A stretch of 64,000 nt of DNA from Vibrio barjaei. Its GTDB lineage: Bacteria; Pseudomonadota; Gammaproteobacteria; Enterobacterales; Vibrionaceae. Where the stretch lies: the NCBI RefSeq assembly GCF_001639065.2, contig NZ_LQXO02000053.1, positions 675,061-739,060 on the forward strand. The letters are read 5' to 3'. The position numbers were made by a program, and so were the translations under genes. This document shows, one piece after another, positions 33,690 through 42,237 of the stretch. Positions within the stretch are counted from its first letter, which is position 1. The number at the start of each line of letters is the position of its first letter. Under the pieces are notes generated by a model, which worked only from the letters and a program-made list of their open reading frames with translations, searched no databases and was not told the DNA's origin.

Positions 33690-33767
33690 AATGATATTTC
33701 CTTAATTGAGACAACCTGATGGAGAGGGACATCTTTCAGGTTCTCATTTGTCTATTTAACAATAGTA

Positions 33768-33786
33768 AATGACTCTCACTATCATT
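33768..33786. promoter_or_regulatory. Fur-box-like inverted repeat
   Basis: AATGACTCTCACTATCATT has perfect AATGA / TCATT ends and resembles the Fur consensus, but several inner positions differ. It lies between the divergent phosphohexomutase and ene-reductase genes. Confidence 0.3.
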
Positions 33787-33942
33787 AACGAGAGAGCAAC
33801 CGATAAAATGAATTTTCAGTGAAGAGCTACCTTTATTGTTCACTTTTTCCGAATACTTAATTTAAATTAGACCCAATTATCAAATTTTATTAAATGAATA
33901 CAATGAGCAGACAATAAACATCAGCCACTCAGGACATTCAAC

Positions 33943-35034
33943 ATGAGCAAGTTATTTGAGCAAACAGAGATTAAAGGTCTAGGACTTCAAAATCGTATCG
34001 CGATGGCACCAATGACTCGAGCACGTACCAGTCAGCCGGGCAATATTCCTAATGATATGATGGCCACCTACTACCAACAAAGAGCCACCGCTGGATTGAT
34101 TATCTCCGAAGCGACACAGATTTCCGATGACTCTCAAGGCTACTCTTTCACTCCAGGTGTTTATACCGATGAACAGGTAGCCGGTTGGAGCAAAGTGACG
34201 CAAGCTGTGCACAATGAAGGCTCAAAAATGTTCTGCCAACTTTGGCATGTCGGTCGAGTATCTCATCCTACGTTCCAAAATGGTGAAAAGCCAATGGCAC
34301 CCTCTGCTTTGGCACCAGTAGAAACTCAAGTGTGGATTGCAGACGAAAACGGCAATGGCAACATGATCGATTGTGTCGAACCACGCGAAATGACCAAAGA
34401 CGACATTCAGCGTGTGGTTAACGATTTTGCCACTGCTGCAAAGCGTGCTGTAGAAGCAGGATTTGATGGTGTCGAAATTCACGGTGGCAATGGCTACCTT
34501 ATAGACCAGTTCCTTCGCACCAATTCTAACAAACGTACCGATGAATATGGCGGTACACGAGAAAATCGTATTCGTTTCTTACTTGATGTTGTGGATGCGG
34601 TTGTCAGCGCGATAGGCGCTCACAAAGTCGGCGTCCGATTAGCACCCTTCATAACTTTTAAAGATATGAATTGCCCAGACATTGTACCGACCATTCTTGA
34701 CGCAGCGACAGAACTGCAACAACGTGATATCGCTTACTTACATTTATCTGAAGCAGATTGGGATGACGCGCCTGAAATTCCTGAAGCATTTCGTATCGAG
34801 CTTCGCAAACGCTTCGACAACTGCATCATTGTCGCTGGCGGTTACACCCAGCAAAATGCAGAGGCCGTGCTAGCTAAAAACTACGCCGATATTGTCGCCT
34901 TTGGTCGCCCATTTGTGTCTAACCCAGATTTAGTTTCTCGCTTAAAACAAGACAAACCATTAGCGGAATTAGATGGCGCAACTCTGTTTGGTGGCAATGA
35001 CAAAGGTTATACCGATTACCCTACAATGCCATAA
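33943..35034 (+). CDS. nemA: Old-yellow-enzyme alkene reductase (NemA-like)
   Basis: A 363-residue FMN-dependent TIM-barrel oxidoreductase. FMN and substrate residues are in IAMAPMTRAR, QLWHVGR and EIHGGNGYLIDQFLRTNSNKRTDEYGG; GFD-GVEIH and the C-terminal FGRPFVSNPDL match NemA/OYE. It reduces activated alkenes, N-ethylmaleimide and nitrate esters with NADPH. In E. coli nemA is controlled by NemR and sits with gloA; neither is adjacent here. A terminator with a T7 tail follows the stop. A Fur-like repeat lies upstream. Confidence 0.9.
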   Translation: MSKLFEQTEIKGLGLQNRIAMAPMTRARTSQPGNIPNDMMATYYQQRATAGLIISEATQISDDSQGYSFTPGVYTDEQVAGWSKVTQAVHNEGSKMFCQLWHVGRVSHPTFQNGEKPMAPSALAPVETQVWIADENGNGNMIDCVEPREMTKDDIQRVVNDFATAAKRAVEAGFDGVEIHGGNGYLIDQFLRTNSNKRTDEYGGTRENRIRFLLDVVDAVVSAIGAHKVGVRLAPFITFKDMNCPDIVPTILDAATELQQRDIAYLHLSEADWDDAPEIPEAFRIELRKRFDNCIIVAGGYTQQNAEAVLAKNYADIVAFGRPFVSNPDLVSRLKQDKPLAELDGATLFGGNDKGYTDYPTMP

Positions 35035-35041
35035 CCCTCAG

Positions 35042-35067
35042 GCCCGCCGTTTGCGCGGGCTTTTTTT
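35042..35067 (+). terminator. Rho-independent terminator after nemA
   Basis: Arms GCCCGC / GCGGGC around a 7-base loop, followed by T7. Confidence 0.9.
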
Positions 35068-35221
35068 GTCACCAATTTCCTACATGAGCCCAGCTTTTCT
35101 TCTGATTAATCATGTATTAACTCTTCGTAGCCCCTTCATTTGCACAAAATATGACCTCGCTCAAAAATATATGCATCGTTAGGAGTATGTTAGGAGCGAT
35201 CATATTTCAGGAGTGAAAAAC

Positions 35222-35494
35222 ATGACTGCTTCAAAGATGTTTGTAAGGGATTTTCTGGGATTACTATTAATCGTATGTACTGTGCTTGCTGGACTGAGTG
35301 TCTTGCTTTGTCTACTGGCATTGTTCGCCTATATAAACCACGAGGCTCTCATTGCCTCAACCTTCTTCCATGAATCCTATTATTTAATTGCATTTATTAT
35401 CCCGCCATATTTCATCGCTAGATATATTAATCGCTCAGAAACTCTCGCAGCAGTAGATCAATACCTGCTTATGAAGAACAAAAGTGAGACCTGA
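35222..35494 (+). CDS. Small membrane protein, function unknown
   Basis: A 90-residue protein with two hydrophobic stretches (about residues 12-37 and 48-68, LIAFIIPPYFIARYI). The start MTASKM is chosen because CAGGAG lies eight bases before it; an earlier GTG overlaps that site. It precedes an exported amidohydrolase gene but a 95-bp gap separates them. I do not recognise a family. Confidence 0.6.
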   Translation: MTASKMFVRDFLGLLLIVCTVLAGLSVLLCLLALFAYINHEALIASTFFHESYYLIAFIIPPYFIARYINRSETLAAVDQYLLMKNKSET

Positions 35495-35589
35495 AACCCA
35501 AGTCTCAGCGTCAGTACAGCAAACGTTTGCAATCAATTAAGAACGCACTATCATTCGCGATCATAAAAACACAATAATTAAGAGCTACT

Positions 35590-36990
35590 ATGAATATCAA
35601 GCAAACGTTACTCGCCACGACGATCGCTGGCTTAAGTACTTTTTCACATGCTGCCCAAAAAGTCGATCTGATGATCACCGACGCTCTCGTGCTTACAATG
35701 AACCAAGAGAAGACCGTGTACCAAAACGGCACTGTGGTTATCGATGACAACAAGATTGTCGCCGTAGGCGACGAAGCACTAGCCGAACAATATAAAGCCA
35801 AACAAACACTTGATGTTGATGGTGATATCGTGATGCCCGGACTAATCAACACCCATACTCATGTATCAATGACCGTGTTCCGCTCTCTTGCCGATGATGT
35901 GCCAGATCGCTTACACCGCTATATTTTCCCGCTTGAAGCTAAATTGGTGTCTCGTGATATGGTTCGTATCGGGGCAAATCTTGGTAACGTTGAGATGGTG
36001 AAAGGTGGTGTTACCACATACGCTGATATGTACTATTTTGAAGATGAAGTGGCAAAAACCGTTGATGAAATCGGTATGCGTGCAGTGTTGGGCGAAACCG
36101 TGATTAAATTCCCAGTAGCAGATGCTGCCAATGCTGATGAAGGCATCAAATACGCTTTGAACTTTATTGAAGAGTATAAAGACCACCCTCGTATTACCCC
36201 AGCGTTTGCTCCTCATGGTCCTTATACCAATACGACAGAAACGCTACAGAAAATTGCTAAGCTATCTCTAGAGCACGACGTGCCTGTCATGATCCATCTT
36301 GCTGAATCTCATCGTGAACAAGAGAAAATCGCAGAACGTTCCAATGGCATGTCTCCCGTTCAGTATATGCACAGTATCGGTGCGCTCAATAAAAACCTTG
36401 TTGGTGCTCACATGATTTTGGTCGATGACGAAGACATCAAGTTGGTGAAAGAGTCTGATATGGGTGTGGCACACAATATGAGTGCAAATATCAAATCGGC
36501 GAAAGGTGTTTCTCCGGCGCTAAAAATGTATGACCAAGGTGTACGTATTGGCTTAGGTACTGATGGCCCTATGTCTGGTAACACACTAAGTACTATTGAC
36601 GAGTTCAATCAAGTGGCTAAGGTCCATAAGCTGGTCAACAAAGACCGAGCAGCGATGCCTCCAATCAAAGTTATCGATATGGCGACCATGGGCGCCGCAC
36701 GTGCACTGCACATGGAAGATAAAATTGGCTCACTAGAGGCTGGCAAGTTGGCAGATATCATCGTCATTGATACCAAAGCGCCAAACATGGTTCCGGTTTA
36801 CAACCCTTATTCGGCGTTAGTTTACTCAGCGAACTCCGCTAACGTTAGACACACTATCGTTGATGGTAAAATCATCATGAAGGACCGTGACATGCTAACC
36901 GTAGATGAAGATAAGATTCGTGAGGAAGCATTAGCGTTTACGGAAGTGGTTCGCAAGACAGTCGTTGAAGCTGGCGAAGTGGTTCAATAG
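35590..36990 (+). CDS. Exported amidohydrolase (TrzN/AtzB/MtaD-like)
   Basis: A 466-residue amidohydrolase with a signal peptide (MNIKQTLLATTIAGLSTFSHA, cleavage likely after SHA), so it should act in the periplasm. The metal site is complete: HxH in INTHTHVS, His in LAESHREQ, His in GAHMIL and Asp in GTDGP. Closest relatives deaminate or dechlorinate N-heterocycles: S-adenosylhomocysteine or methylthioadenosine deaminase and the s-triazine hydrolases. Those are usually cytoplasmic, so export is a distinctive feature. The substrate is unknown. It stands alone, followed by a strong terminator. Confidence 0.83.
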   Translation: MNIKQTLLATTIAGLSTFSHAAQKVDLMITDALVLTMNQEKTVYQNGTVVIDDNKIVAVGDEALAEQYKAKQTLDVDGDIVMPGLINTHTHVSMTVFRSLADDVPDRLHRYIFPLEAKLVSRDMVRIGANLGNVEMVKGGVTTYADMYYFEDEVAKTVDEIGMRAVLGETVIKFPVADAANADEGIKYALNFIEEYKDHPRITPAFAPHGPYTNTTETLQKIAKLSLEHDVPVMIHLAESHREQEKIAERSNGMSPVQYMHSIGALNKNLVGAHMILVDDEDIKLVKESDMGVAHNMSANIKSAKGVSPALKMYDQGVRIGLGTDGPMSGNTLSTIDEFNQVAKVHKLVNKDRAAMPPIKVIDMATMGAARALHMEDKIGSLEAGKLADIIVIDTKAPNMVPVYNPYSALVYSANSANVRHTIVDGKIIMKDRDMLTVDEDKIREEALAFTEVVRKTVVEAGEVVQ

Positions 36991-37009
36991 ATATCTAATA
37001 CACCCGTTA

Positions 37010-37041
37010 AAAAAACGCTTGGTGTTAACCAAGCGTTTTTT
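37010..37041. terminator. Bidirectional terminator
   Basis: Fourteen-base arms (A6CGCTTGGT and complement) around a 4-base loop, with A6 and T6 outside. It ends the exported amidohydrolase and the convergent DsbB-like gene. Confidence 0.9.
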
Positions 37042-37047
37042 GTGAAG

Positions 37048-37596
37048 CTACTTAAAGCTATCGAGCAACCAATAGCTCACCGGATTATCCGGACATTGAT
37101 ACGGACCACATTCAATAAAGGTCGACAGCACATTAATAGCTACCGCCACGATAGCCAAAATACAGACGACTCGACCAAACTTACTCATTTGGTAGTGGCC
37201 ATCACTCCAGTCTTTATTCCAAAGTACCAATAACAATGCAACTCCCGCGATAGTCATAGCAAAAATCACAAAAGCCCACGTGTAATAGTGCATTCCCAAA
37301 ATCGGGCTACCAAAACCCGGGGTTCCCGGAATCACATGCAGTGAAACCTGCCGAAGTGCTGTCGCCGCACCAAATAAAGCCCCCACTAAAATGACGCCAT
37401 AGTGACGCTGCTCCGTGCCATACACGATATTGAGCAGGAATCCAAACATAACCATTACAAAACCTATCCGTTGCAACAAGCAAAGTGGACATGGCAGTTC
37501 ATTCCAAGCAACCTGTAAAACCGACCCCATAAGCAAAACAAAGGTGATCCCAAGTAATCCAAGCGTGTTCAGCAAGGTGATGTGCTTCTGATTCAT
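37048..37596 (-). CDS. DsbB-like disulphide oxidoreductase
   Basis: A 182-residue inner-membrane protein with about four spans. The quinone-proximal pair is Cys36-Cys39 in NELPCPLCLLQR, as in DsbB. A second pair, Cys163-Cys168 (ECGPYQCPDNP), lies close to the C-terminus, whereas E. coli DsbB has its second pair in the middle periplasmic loop. So it is a DsbB relative of the less typical kind. It would reoxidise a thioredoxin-like partner and pass electrons to quinone. A DUF5993-like small membrane protein is encoded immediately upstream on the same strand (15-bp gap), a recurring pair. No dsbA is visible nearby. Confidence 0.82.
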   Translation of the reverse strand: MNQKHITLLNTLGLLGITFVLLMGSVLQVAWNELPCPLCLLQRIGFVMVMFGFLLNIVYGTEQRHYGVILVGALFGAATALRQVSLHVIPGTPGFGSPILGMHYYTWAFVIFAMTIAGVALLLVLWNKDWSDGHYQMSKFGRVVCILAIVAVAINVLSTFIECGPYQCPDNPVSYWLLDSFK

Positions 37597-37611
37597 ATAT
37601 GGTCACCTCCG

Positions 37612-37767
37612 TTATAACAAGATCGATAACGTATCGGTTGCATGGTGATGAAACCAATACAGACCCAGCACAACTGAGACTCCGAAAAATGCGTAACCCA
37701 CCTCTTTCTTACCAATGAACGCGCTAACCATGGCGATCAAAAGCAATAAGAAAATTAAACTCATCAT
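37612..37767 (-). CDS. DUF5993-like small membrane protein
   Basis: A 51-residue protein starting at tandem ATGs (MMSLIFLLLLIAMVSAFIG) with two hydrophobic spans, KKEVGYAFFGVSVVLGL between, and the ending FHHHATDTLSILL. The span layout and the HHATD ending match the short DUF5993 proteins that occur beside DsbB-like genes. Its stop is 15 bp before the DsbB-like start, where GGAGGTGA serves as ribosome site for that gene. The role is unknown; partnership in membrane thiol chemistry is inferred from context. Confidence 0.72.
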   Translation of the reverse strand: MMSLIFLLLLIAMVSAFIGKKEVGYAFFGVSVVLGLYWFHHHATDTLSILL

Positions 37768-37955
37768 AAGCGACTTACCTTATTGTTTTATCGAGTATTA
37801 TCCTTTCGATAACATGAATTTAAGTATAGAAAGAGTTGCATAGGTTGCAAAAAATGAGGTGCGGGAAATCTGCAGACTTAGATTGTAAAAATCACTTAAA
37901 TGCTCTTTATCAGGCTATTTCATGCTCTTGTTAAAACATAGAAAAAGCTATCATA

Positions 37956-38960
37956 CTAACTCCCCAATACCGTCAGCGGTCTTTTCCCATCGCAGGCTCC
38001 TTTCTCAAGATCATATAACGGACTAGTACCGTGACTGCTCCAACGGTGGTCTTCTCTCGACAGCTTGCGATATTGTGTGGGCGTGACTCCGATATAGGTT
38101 TGGAATGTCTCGTAAAAGCGGCTACTTGAGTTAAAGCCGACAGTAAGTGAGATATCTAATATGGTTCGGTCTGTATCACTAAGCAAGGCTCGGGCATGGT
38201 TAATACGCATAGCGGTGATGTACTGCTTAATGGTCATCTGCATGGTGCGTTGGAACACGTTCATTGCGTAGTTGGTATGTAAACCAATGTGTTCAGCGAT
38301 GTCTTTGATCGTCAGAGGTTGATTGTGGTGCGTTGCTATGTATTCCAACATCTGACTGACGTAAAACTGAGAGTGTTTAGACACCCCTTTTGGTGTTGAC
38401 TTGTCCTGCTTATTAATAAGTAATTGCTGCCAACCATCAAGGCAAATACGCTTTAACATCAAGCCTATTTCATCCACAGCGAGCTGCTGGCGGCTTTCCG
38501 ATGGATGGTTCATTTCTTCTGCCCAACGGGCAATTTCAAACTCACTAATCAGCGAACATGAGTTGGATTGAATTACGCTACCGTGAGTGATTTGATTGAC
38601 GAGATCTCGGCTCAATGTCCAAGACATAAAGTGATGGATAGGAATATTTATGATTCCCATATTGTGGCTGTGACCTGGGTCAGTCAAGCGATGTGGCACC
38701 GATGCCCAGAACAATCCAATCGCCCCACTTTTTACAACAATGGGGCTACCGTTAATGATGTACTCCACATCATCGCCAAACGGAATATTAACTTCGATTT
38801 GGCCATGCCAATGGTATCCCGGCATCGAATGTGGCGGTCTCAATTCAATATCAATTTTCTCATACGACGAATAGAGCGACAGCGGACTGACCGATACCGT
38901 TTCTGATGAGTATTTGTCTTGGGTGACAACTTTCAGCGCATCTGGGTCATATTGTTTCAT
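37956..38960 (-). CDS. melR: AraC-family regulator, MelR-like
   Basis: A 334-residue AraC-type activator. The cupin-like N-terminal domain (HSMPGYHWHGQIEVNIPFGDD) resembles MelR. The C-terminal DNA-binding domain has HTHs LTIKDIAEHIGLHTNYAMNVF and ILDISLTVGFNSSSRFYETF. MelR activates melAB in response to melibiose and needs CRP. It is divergent from melA over a 327-bp space that carries a CRP-like site, as in E. coli. A MelR assignment is supported mainly by this arrangement and the domain match. Confidence 0.87.
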   Translation of the reverse strand: MKQYDPDALKVVTQDKYSSETVSVSPLSLYSSYEKIDIELRPPHSMPGYHWHGQIEVNIPFGDDVEYIINGSPIVVKSGAIGLFWASVPHRLTDPGHSHNMGIINIPIHHFMSWTLSRDLVNQITHGSVIQSNSCSLISEFEIARWAEEMNHPSESRQQLAVDEIGLMLKRICLDGWQQLLINKQDKSTPKGVSKHSQFYVSQMLEYIATHHNQPLTIKDIAEHIGLHTNYAMNVFQRTMQMTIKQYITAMRINHARALLSDTDRTILDISLTVGFNSSSRFYETFQTYIGVTPTQYRKLSREDHRWSSHGTSPLYDLEKGACDGKRPLTVLGS

Positions 38961-39287
38961 CTATCACTCCTTAGGAAATCGTACAAACCTGTTTTAGCAA
39001 ATCGTGCAATTTAAAACTCTGAACAGGATCATATTGCCAAACTAACCCAATAAGTAAGATTCAAGTTATGTGATAAAAGTCAGTATGTTACATGAAATAC
39101 ACTAGTATTTTCACAACCTTTATCCGCAAAAATGACAATATTGTCCCATTTCCTAAGATTTTTATTTGGCTCATTAGAAATATGAGAAAACAGGACACTC
39201 ATTGTTATATCTGAGACGAATCTACTCTTGCCACAGGTGTACCTTAGCTTCATCGAAACAGAACTTTGAGAGATAAAGGATTCGACT
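38961..39287. promoter_or_regulatory. melR-melA intergenic control region
   Basis: The 327-bp space between divergent regulator and catabolic genes. It contains a CRP-like site (39070-39085) and must hold the MelR-type sites, but I cannot assign individual MelR boxes with confidence. No coding sequence is seen. Confidence 0.5.
39070..39085. promoter_or_regulatory. CRP-like site before melA
   Basis: TGTGA-TAAAAG-TCAGT: one perfect CRP half-site and a degenerate second half, about 200 bp before the melA start. Confidence 0.4.
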
Positions 39288-40640
39288 ATGAAAAGCCCTA
39301 AAATCACATTCATCGGTGCTGGCTCCACCATTTTTGTTAAGAACATCCTTGGTGACGTTTTCCACAAGCCCGCATTAAAACAAGCGCAGATTGCGCTGAT
39401 GGATATTGATGAACTGCGTTTAGAAGAATCTCACCTAGTCGTGAGCAAACTTATGGAGTCCTCTGGTGCGACCGGCACCATCACTTGTCATCTAAACCAA
39501 AAAGAAGCACTCAAAGATGCTGACTTTGTGGTTATCGCATTCCAAATTGGCGGTTATGAGCCATGTACAGTGACAGACTTTGAAGTGTGTAAGCGTCATG
39601 GTTTAGAACAAACCATCGCTGATACTTTAGGCCCTGGTGGAATCATGCGCTCGCTGCGCACCATTCCTCATTTATGGAGTGTGTGTGAAGACATGACCGA
39701 AGTTTGTCCAAACGCCACCATGCTTAACTACGTCAACCCAATGGCGATGAACACTTGGGCGATGTATGAAAAGTATCCGCATATTAAGCAAGTGGGTCTT
39801 TGCCATTCGGTGCAAGGTACGGCTGAAGAGATAGCTCGGGATTTGGACCTGGATTATGCTGACCTTCGCTACACCTGCGCAGGTATCAACCACATGGCTT
39901 ACTACCTCACCTTAGAGAAGAAAAATGAGCAAGGCGAGTATGTTGATATCTACCCTGACCTACTCGAAGCTTTTGAAAGTGGTAAAGCGCCTAAACCGGG
40001 TCTTCACCATAATGGACGCTGTACCAACCTCGTTCGCTATGAAATGTTTAAAAAGCTTGGCTACTTTGTCACTGAGTCTTCAGAACATTTTTCTGAATAC
40101 ACGCCATATTTTATCAAACCAAATCGCCCTGATTTGATAGAACGTTATAAAGTGCCACTAGATGAATATCCGAAACGCTGTGTAGAACAAATTGCAGACT
40201 GGAAAAAAGACCTTCAAGAATTCAAAAACGCCGACAAAATTACGGTTCAAGAGTCACATGAATACGCCAGTACTATCATGAACTCAATTTGGACAGGAAC
40301 TCCAAGCGTCATCTACGGCAACGTCAAGAACGAAGCACTGATCGATAACTTACCTCAGGGTTGTTGTGTAGAAGTCGCCTGCTTAGTTGACGCCAACGGT
40401 GTTCAACCAATCAAAGCGGGTCGACTACCAAATCACTTAGCCGCGTTGATGCAAACCAACATTAATGTTCAAACACTGTTAACCGAAGCGATTCTCACCG
40501 AAAACCGCGAGCGCATTTACCACGCTGCCATGCTTGATCCTCATACCGCTGCCGTACTTGGGTTAGAGGAAATTTATGCTCTGGTTGATGACCTCATCGA
40601 CGCTCATGAAGGCTGGCTGCCTGAGTGGGTAAACCAGTAA
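39288..40640 (+). CDS. melA: Alpha-galactosidase MelA (GH4)
   Basis: A 450-residue NAD- and Mn-dependent glycosidase of family GH4. The dinucleotide-binding start is ITFIGAGSTIF, and the Mn/substrate residues are within GLCHSVQG and AGINHMAYYL. It follows E. coli MelA nearly throughout (TVTDFEVCKRHGLEQTIADT, VESSEHFSEY-type segments). It hydrolyses melibiose to glucose and galactose in the cytoplasm by a redox-elimination mechanism. It is followed by melB, with a perfect hairpin in the 70-bp gap. Confidence 0.95.
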   Translation: MKSPKITFIGAGSTIFVKNILGDVFHKPALKQAQIALMDIDELRLEESHLVVSKLMESSGATGTITCHLNQKEALKDADFVVIAFQIGGYEPCTVTDFEVCKRHGLEQTIADTLGPGGIMRSLRTIPHLWSVCEDMTEVCPNATMLNYVNPMAMNTWAMYEKYPHIKQVGLCHSVQGTAEEIARDLDLDYADLRYTCAGINHMAYYLTLEKKNEQGEYVDIYPDLLEAFESGKAPKPGLHHNGRCTNLVRYEMFKKLGYFVTESSEHFSEYTPYFIKPNRPDLIERYKVPLDEYPKRCVEQIADWKKDLQEFKNADKITVQESHEYASTIMNSIWTGTPSVIYGNVKNEALIDNLPQGCCVEVACLVDANGVQPIKAGRLPNHLAALMQTNINVQTLLTEAILTENRERIYHAAMLDPHTAAVLGLEEIYALVDDLIDAHEGWLPEWVNQ

Positions 40641-40675
40641 ATCAATACCAATAAAAACAATAACGTGAATATTTA

Positions 40676-40698
40676 ACGCCTTCTCTCTGGGAAGGCGT
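40676..40698 (+). other. melA-melB intergenic hairpin
   Basis: Perfect 8-bp arms (ACGCCTTC / GAAGGCGT) and a 7-base loop, just before the melB ribosome site. Without a T-run it is more likely an mRNA-stability or processing element than a terminator. Confidence 0.55.
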
Positions 40699-40710
40699 AA
40701 GGAGTAACAA

Positions 40711-42138
40711 ATGAGTATCTCAATGAATACCAAGCTGAGCTATGGCTTCGGCGCATTTGGCAAGGACTTCGCAATTACCATCGTCTATATGTATTTAATG
40801 TTCTACTACACCGATGTGGTAGGCATTTCCGCTGCGGCGGTGGGTACCATCTTCCTCGTGGCACGTATTTGGGATGCGGTCAACGACCCGATAATGGGCT
40901 GGATCGTTAACAATACCCGTAGTCGCTGGGGTAAATTCAAGCCTTGGATTTTGATTGGCACACTTGCCAACTCTGTGGTCCTTCTGATGCTGTTCAGTGC
41001 ACACTATATTGACGGCCCTTGGCTGATTGCTTATGCCGCTGTCACCTACATTTTATGGGGTATGACCTACACCTTAATGGACATCCCGTTCTGGTCTCTA
41101 GTACCGACTCTAACCTTAGACAAACGTGAGCGCGAAGAGCTTGTTCCTTACCCTCGATTCTTTGCAAGTCTTGCATGGATAGTCACCGCTGCCATTGCTA
41201 TGCCGTTTGTGAACTATGTGGGTGGTGATGACAAAGGTTTTGGCTTCCAAATCTTTACGTTACTTTTGATCGCTTGTTTCCTTGTCTCAACTTACATCAC
41301 TCTTCGTAACGTCAAAGAGCGCTACTCGACCGCTAATTTGGATGAAACACAACAAGAAGAAAAAGTATCGTTAAAACAGCTTCTTAAACTCATCTACAAA
41401 AATGATCAGCTAACGAGCGTGCTATGTATGGCGCTATCCTACAATCTGGCGACAAACATCATTACAGCGTTCGCGGTTTATTACTTTACCTACGTGGTCG
41501 GAAACGAAGCTCTATTCCCTTACTACATGGCTTATGCGGGGATTGCGAACCTTATTACCTTAGTACTGTTCCCGAAATTAGCACAAATGTTCTCACGTCG
41601 TGTTCTTTGGGCTTGTGCTTCTAGCTTCCCAATTTTAGGTAGCGCGGTACTTATTTATGTCGGTATGTACGACAAACAAAGCATTCTATTGATTTCAACG
41701 GCTGGTGTCCTACTACAAATCGGTACTGCCTTGTTCTGGGTACTAAACGTCATCATGGTGGCAGACACTGTCGATTACGGTGAGTACAAGCTAGGCTCTC
41801 GCTGTGAGAGTATCGCCTACTCAGTGCAGACATTAGTGGTAAAAGCAGGTTCCGCATTCGCCGCATTCTTCATCGGTATCGCGCTCACTGCTGTCGATTA
41901 CGTGCCAAATGTAGAACAAAGTGCTGATACTGTCTTTGGCATGCAATGTATCATGGTTGGCTTACCTGCCATCTTCTTTGCGATTGCATTGGTGGTCTAC
42001 TTCCGCTTCTACAAGTTAAACGGTGCCTATCACCAACAAATTCAAGATCACCTCACAGAGAAATACGATCACATTACCAATGATGGTTCCGAAAACGGTC
42101 AATCGACTAAACCTGCTGAGCCGGCACAAGCTCTATAA
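40711..42138 (+). CDS. melB: Melibiose carrier MelB (GPH family)
   Basis: A 475-residue symporter of the GPH family with about 12 spans. The N-terminal AFGKDFAITIVYMYLMFYYTD and AARIWDAVNDP-type segments (here LVARIWDAVNDPIMGW) carry the conserved Asp residues of the cation site; RSRWGKFKPW is the GPH loop. It imports melibiose and other galactosides with Na+, H+ or Li+. It is the second gene of melAB, and a hairpin separates it from the downstream secreted glycosidase gene. Confidence 0.95.
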   Translation: MSISMNTKLSYGFGAFGKDFAITIVYMYLMFYYTDVVGISAAAVGTIFLVARIWDAVNDPIMGWIVNNTRSRWGKFKPWILIGTLANSVVLLMLFSAHYIDGPWLIAYAAVTYILWGMTYTLMDIPFWSLVPTLTLDKREREELVPYPRFFASLAWIVTAAIAMPFVNYVGGDDKGFGFQIFTLLLIACFLVSTYITLRNVKERYSTANLDETQQEEKVSLKQLLKLIYKNDQLTSVLCMALSYNLATNIITAFAVYYFTYVVGNEALFPYYMAYAGIANLITLVLFPKLAQMFSRRVLWACASSFPILGSAVLIYVGMYDKQSILLISTAGVLLQIGTALFWVLNVIMVADTVDYGEYKLGSRCESIAYSVQTLVVKAGSAFAAFFIGIALTAVDYVPNVEQSADTVFGMQCIMVGLPAIFFAIALVVYFRFYKLNGAYHQQIQDHLTEKYDHITNDGSENGQSTKPAEPAQAL

Positions 42139-42151
42139 CCCAATACAATAA

Positions 42152-42182
42152 AACCCATGCAGAAGACCTGTCTGCATGGGTT
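42152..42182 (+). other. melB-glycosidase intergenic hairpin
   Basis: Perfect 12-bp arms (AACCCATGCAGA / TCTGCATGGGTT) and a 7-base loop. It is not followed by a T-run. It may protect the upstream melAB message or reduce read-through into the third gene. Confidence 0.6.
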
Positions 42183-42237
42183 CACTAACAAACGTCAAAC
42201 ATCGGCTAGATTTTCCATTTCCAATAAAGAGAACAGT

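Noticed and set aside
35084..35182. Short frame after nemA
   Set aside because: It starts just past the terminator, has no ribosome site and no features.
39080..39367. Minus-strand 95-codon frame over the melA promoter
   Set aside because: It overlaps the melA start and the control region; composition is not protein-like.
42157..42237. Longer N-terminus for the exported glycosidase
   Set aside because: The earlier ATG falls in the intergenic hairpin and would bury the signal peptide; the ATG at 42238 has a ribosome site.
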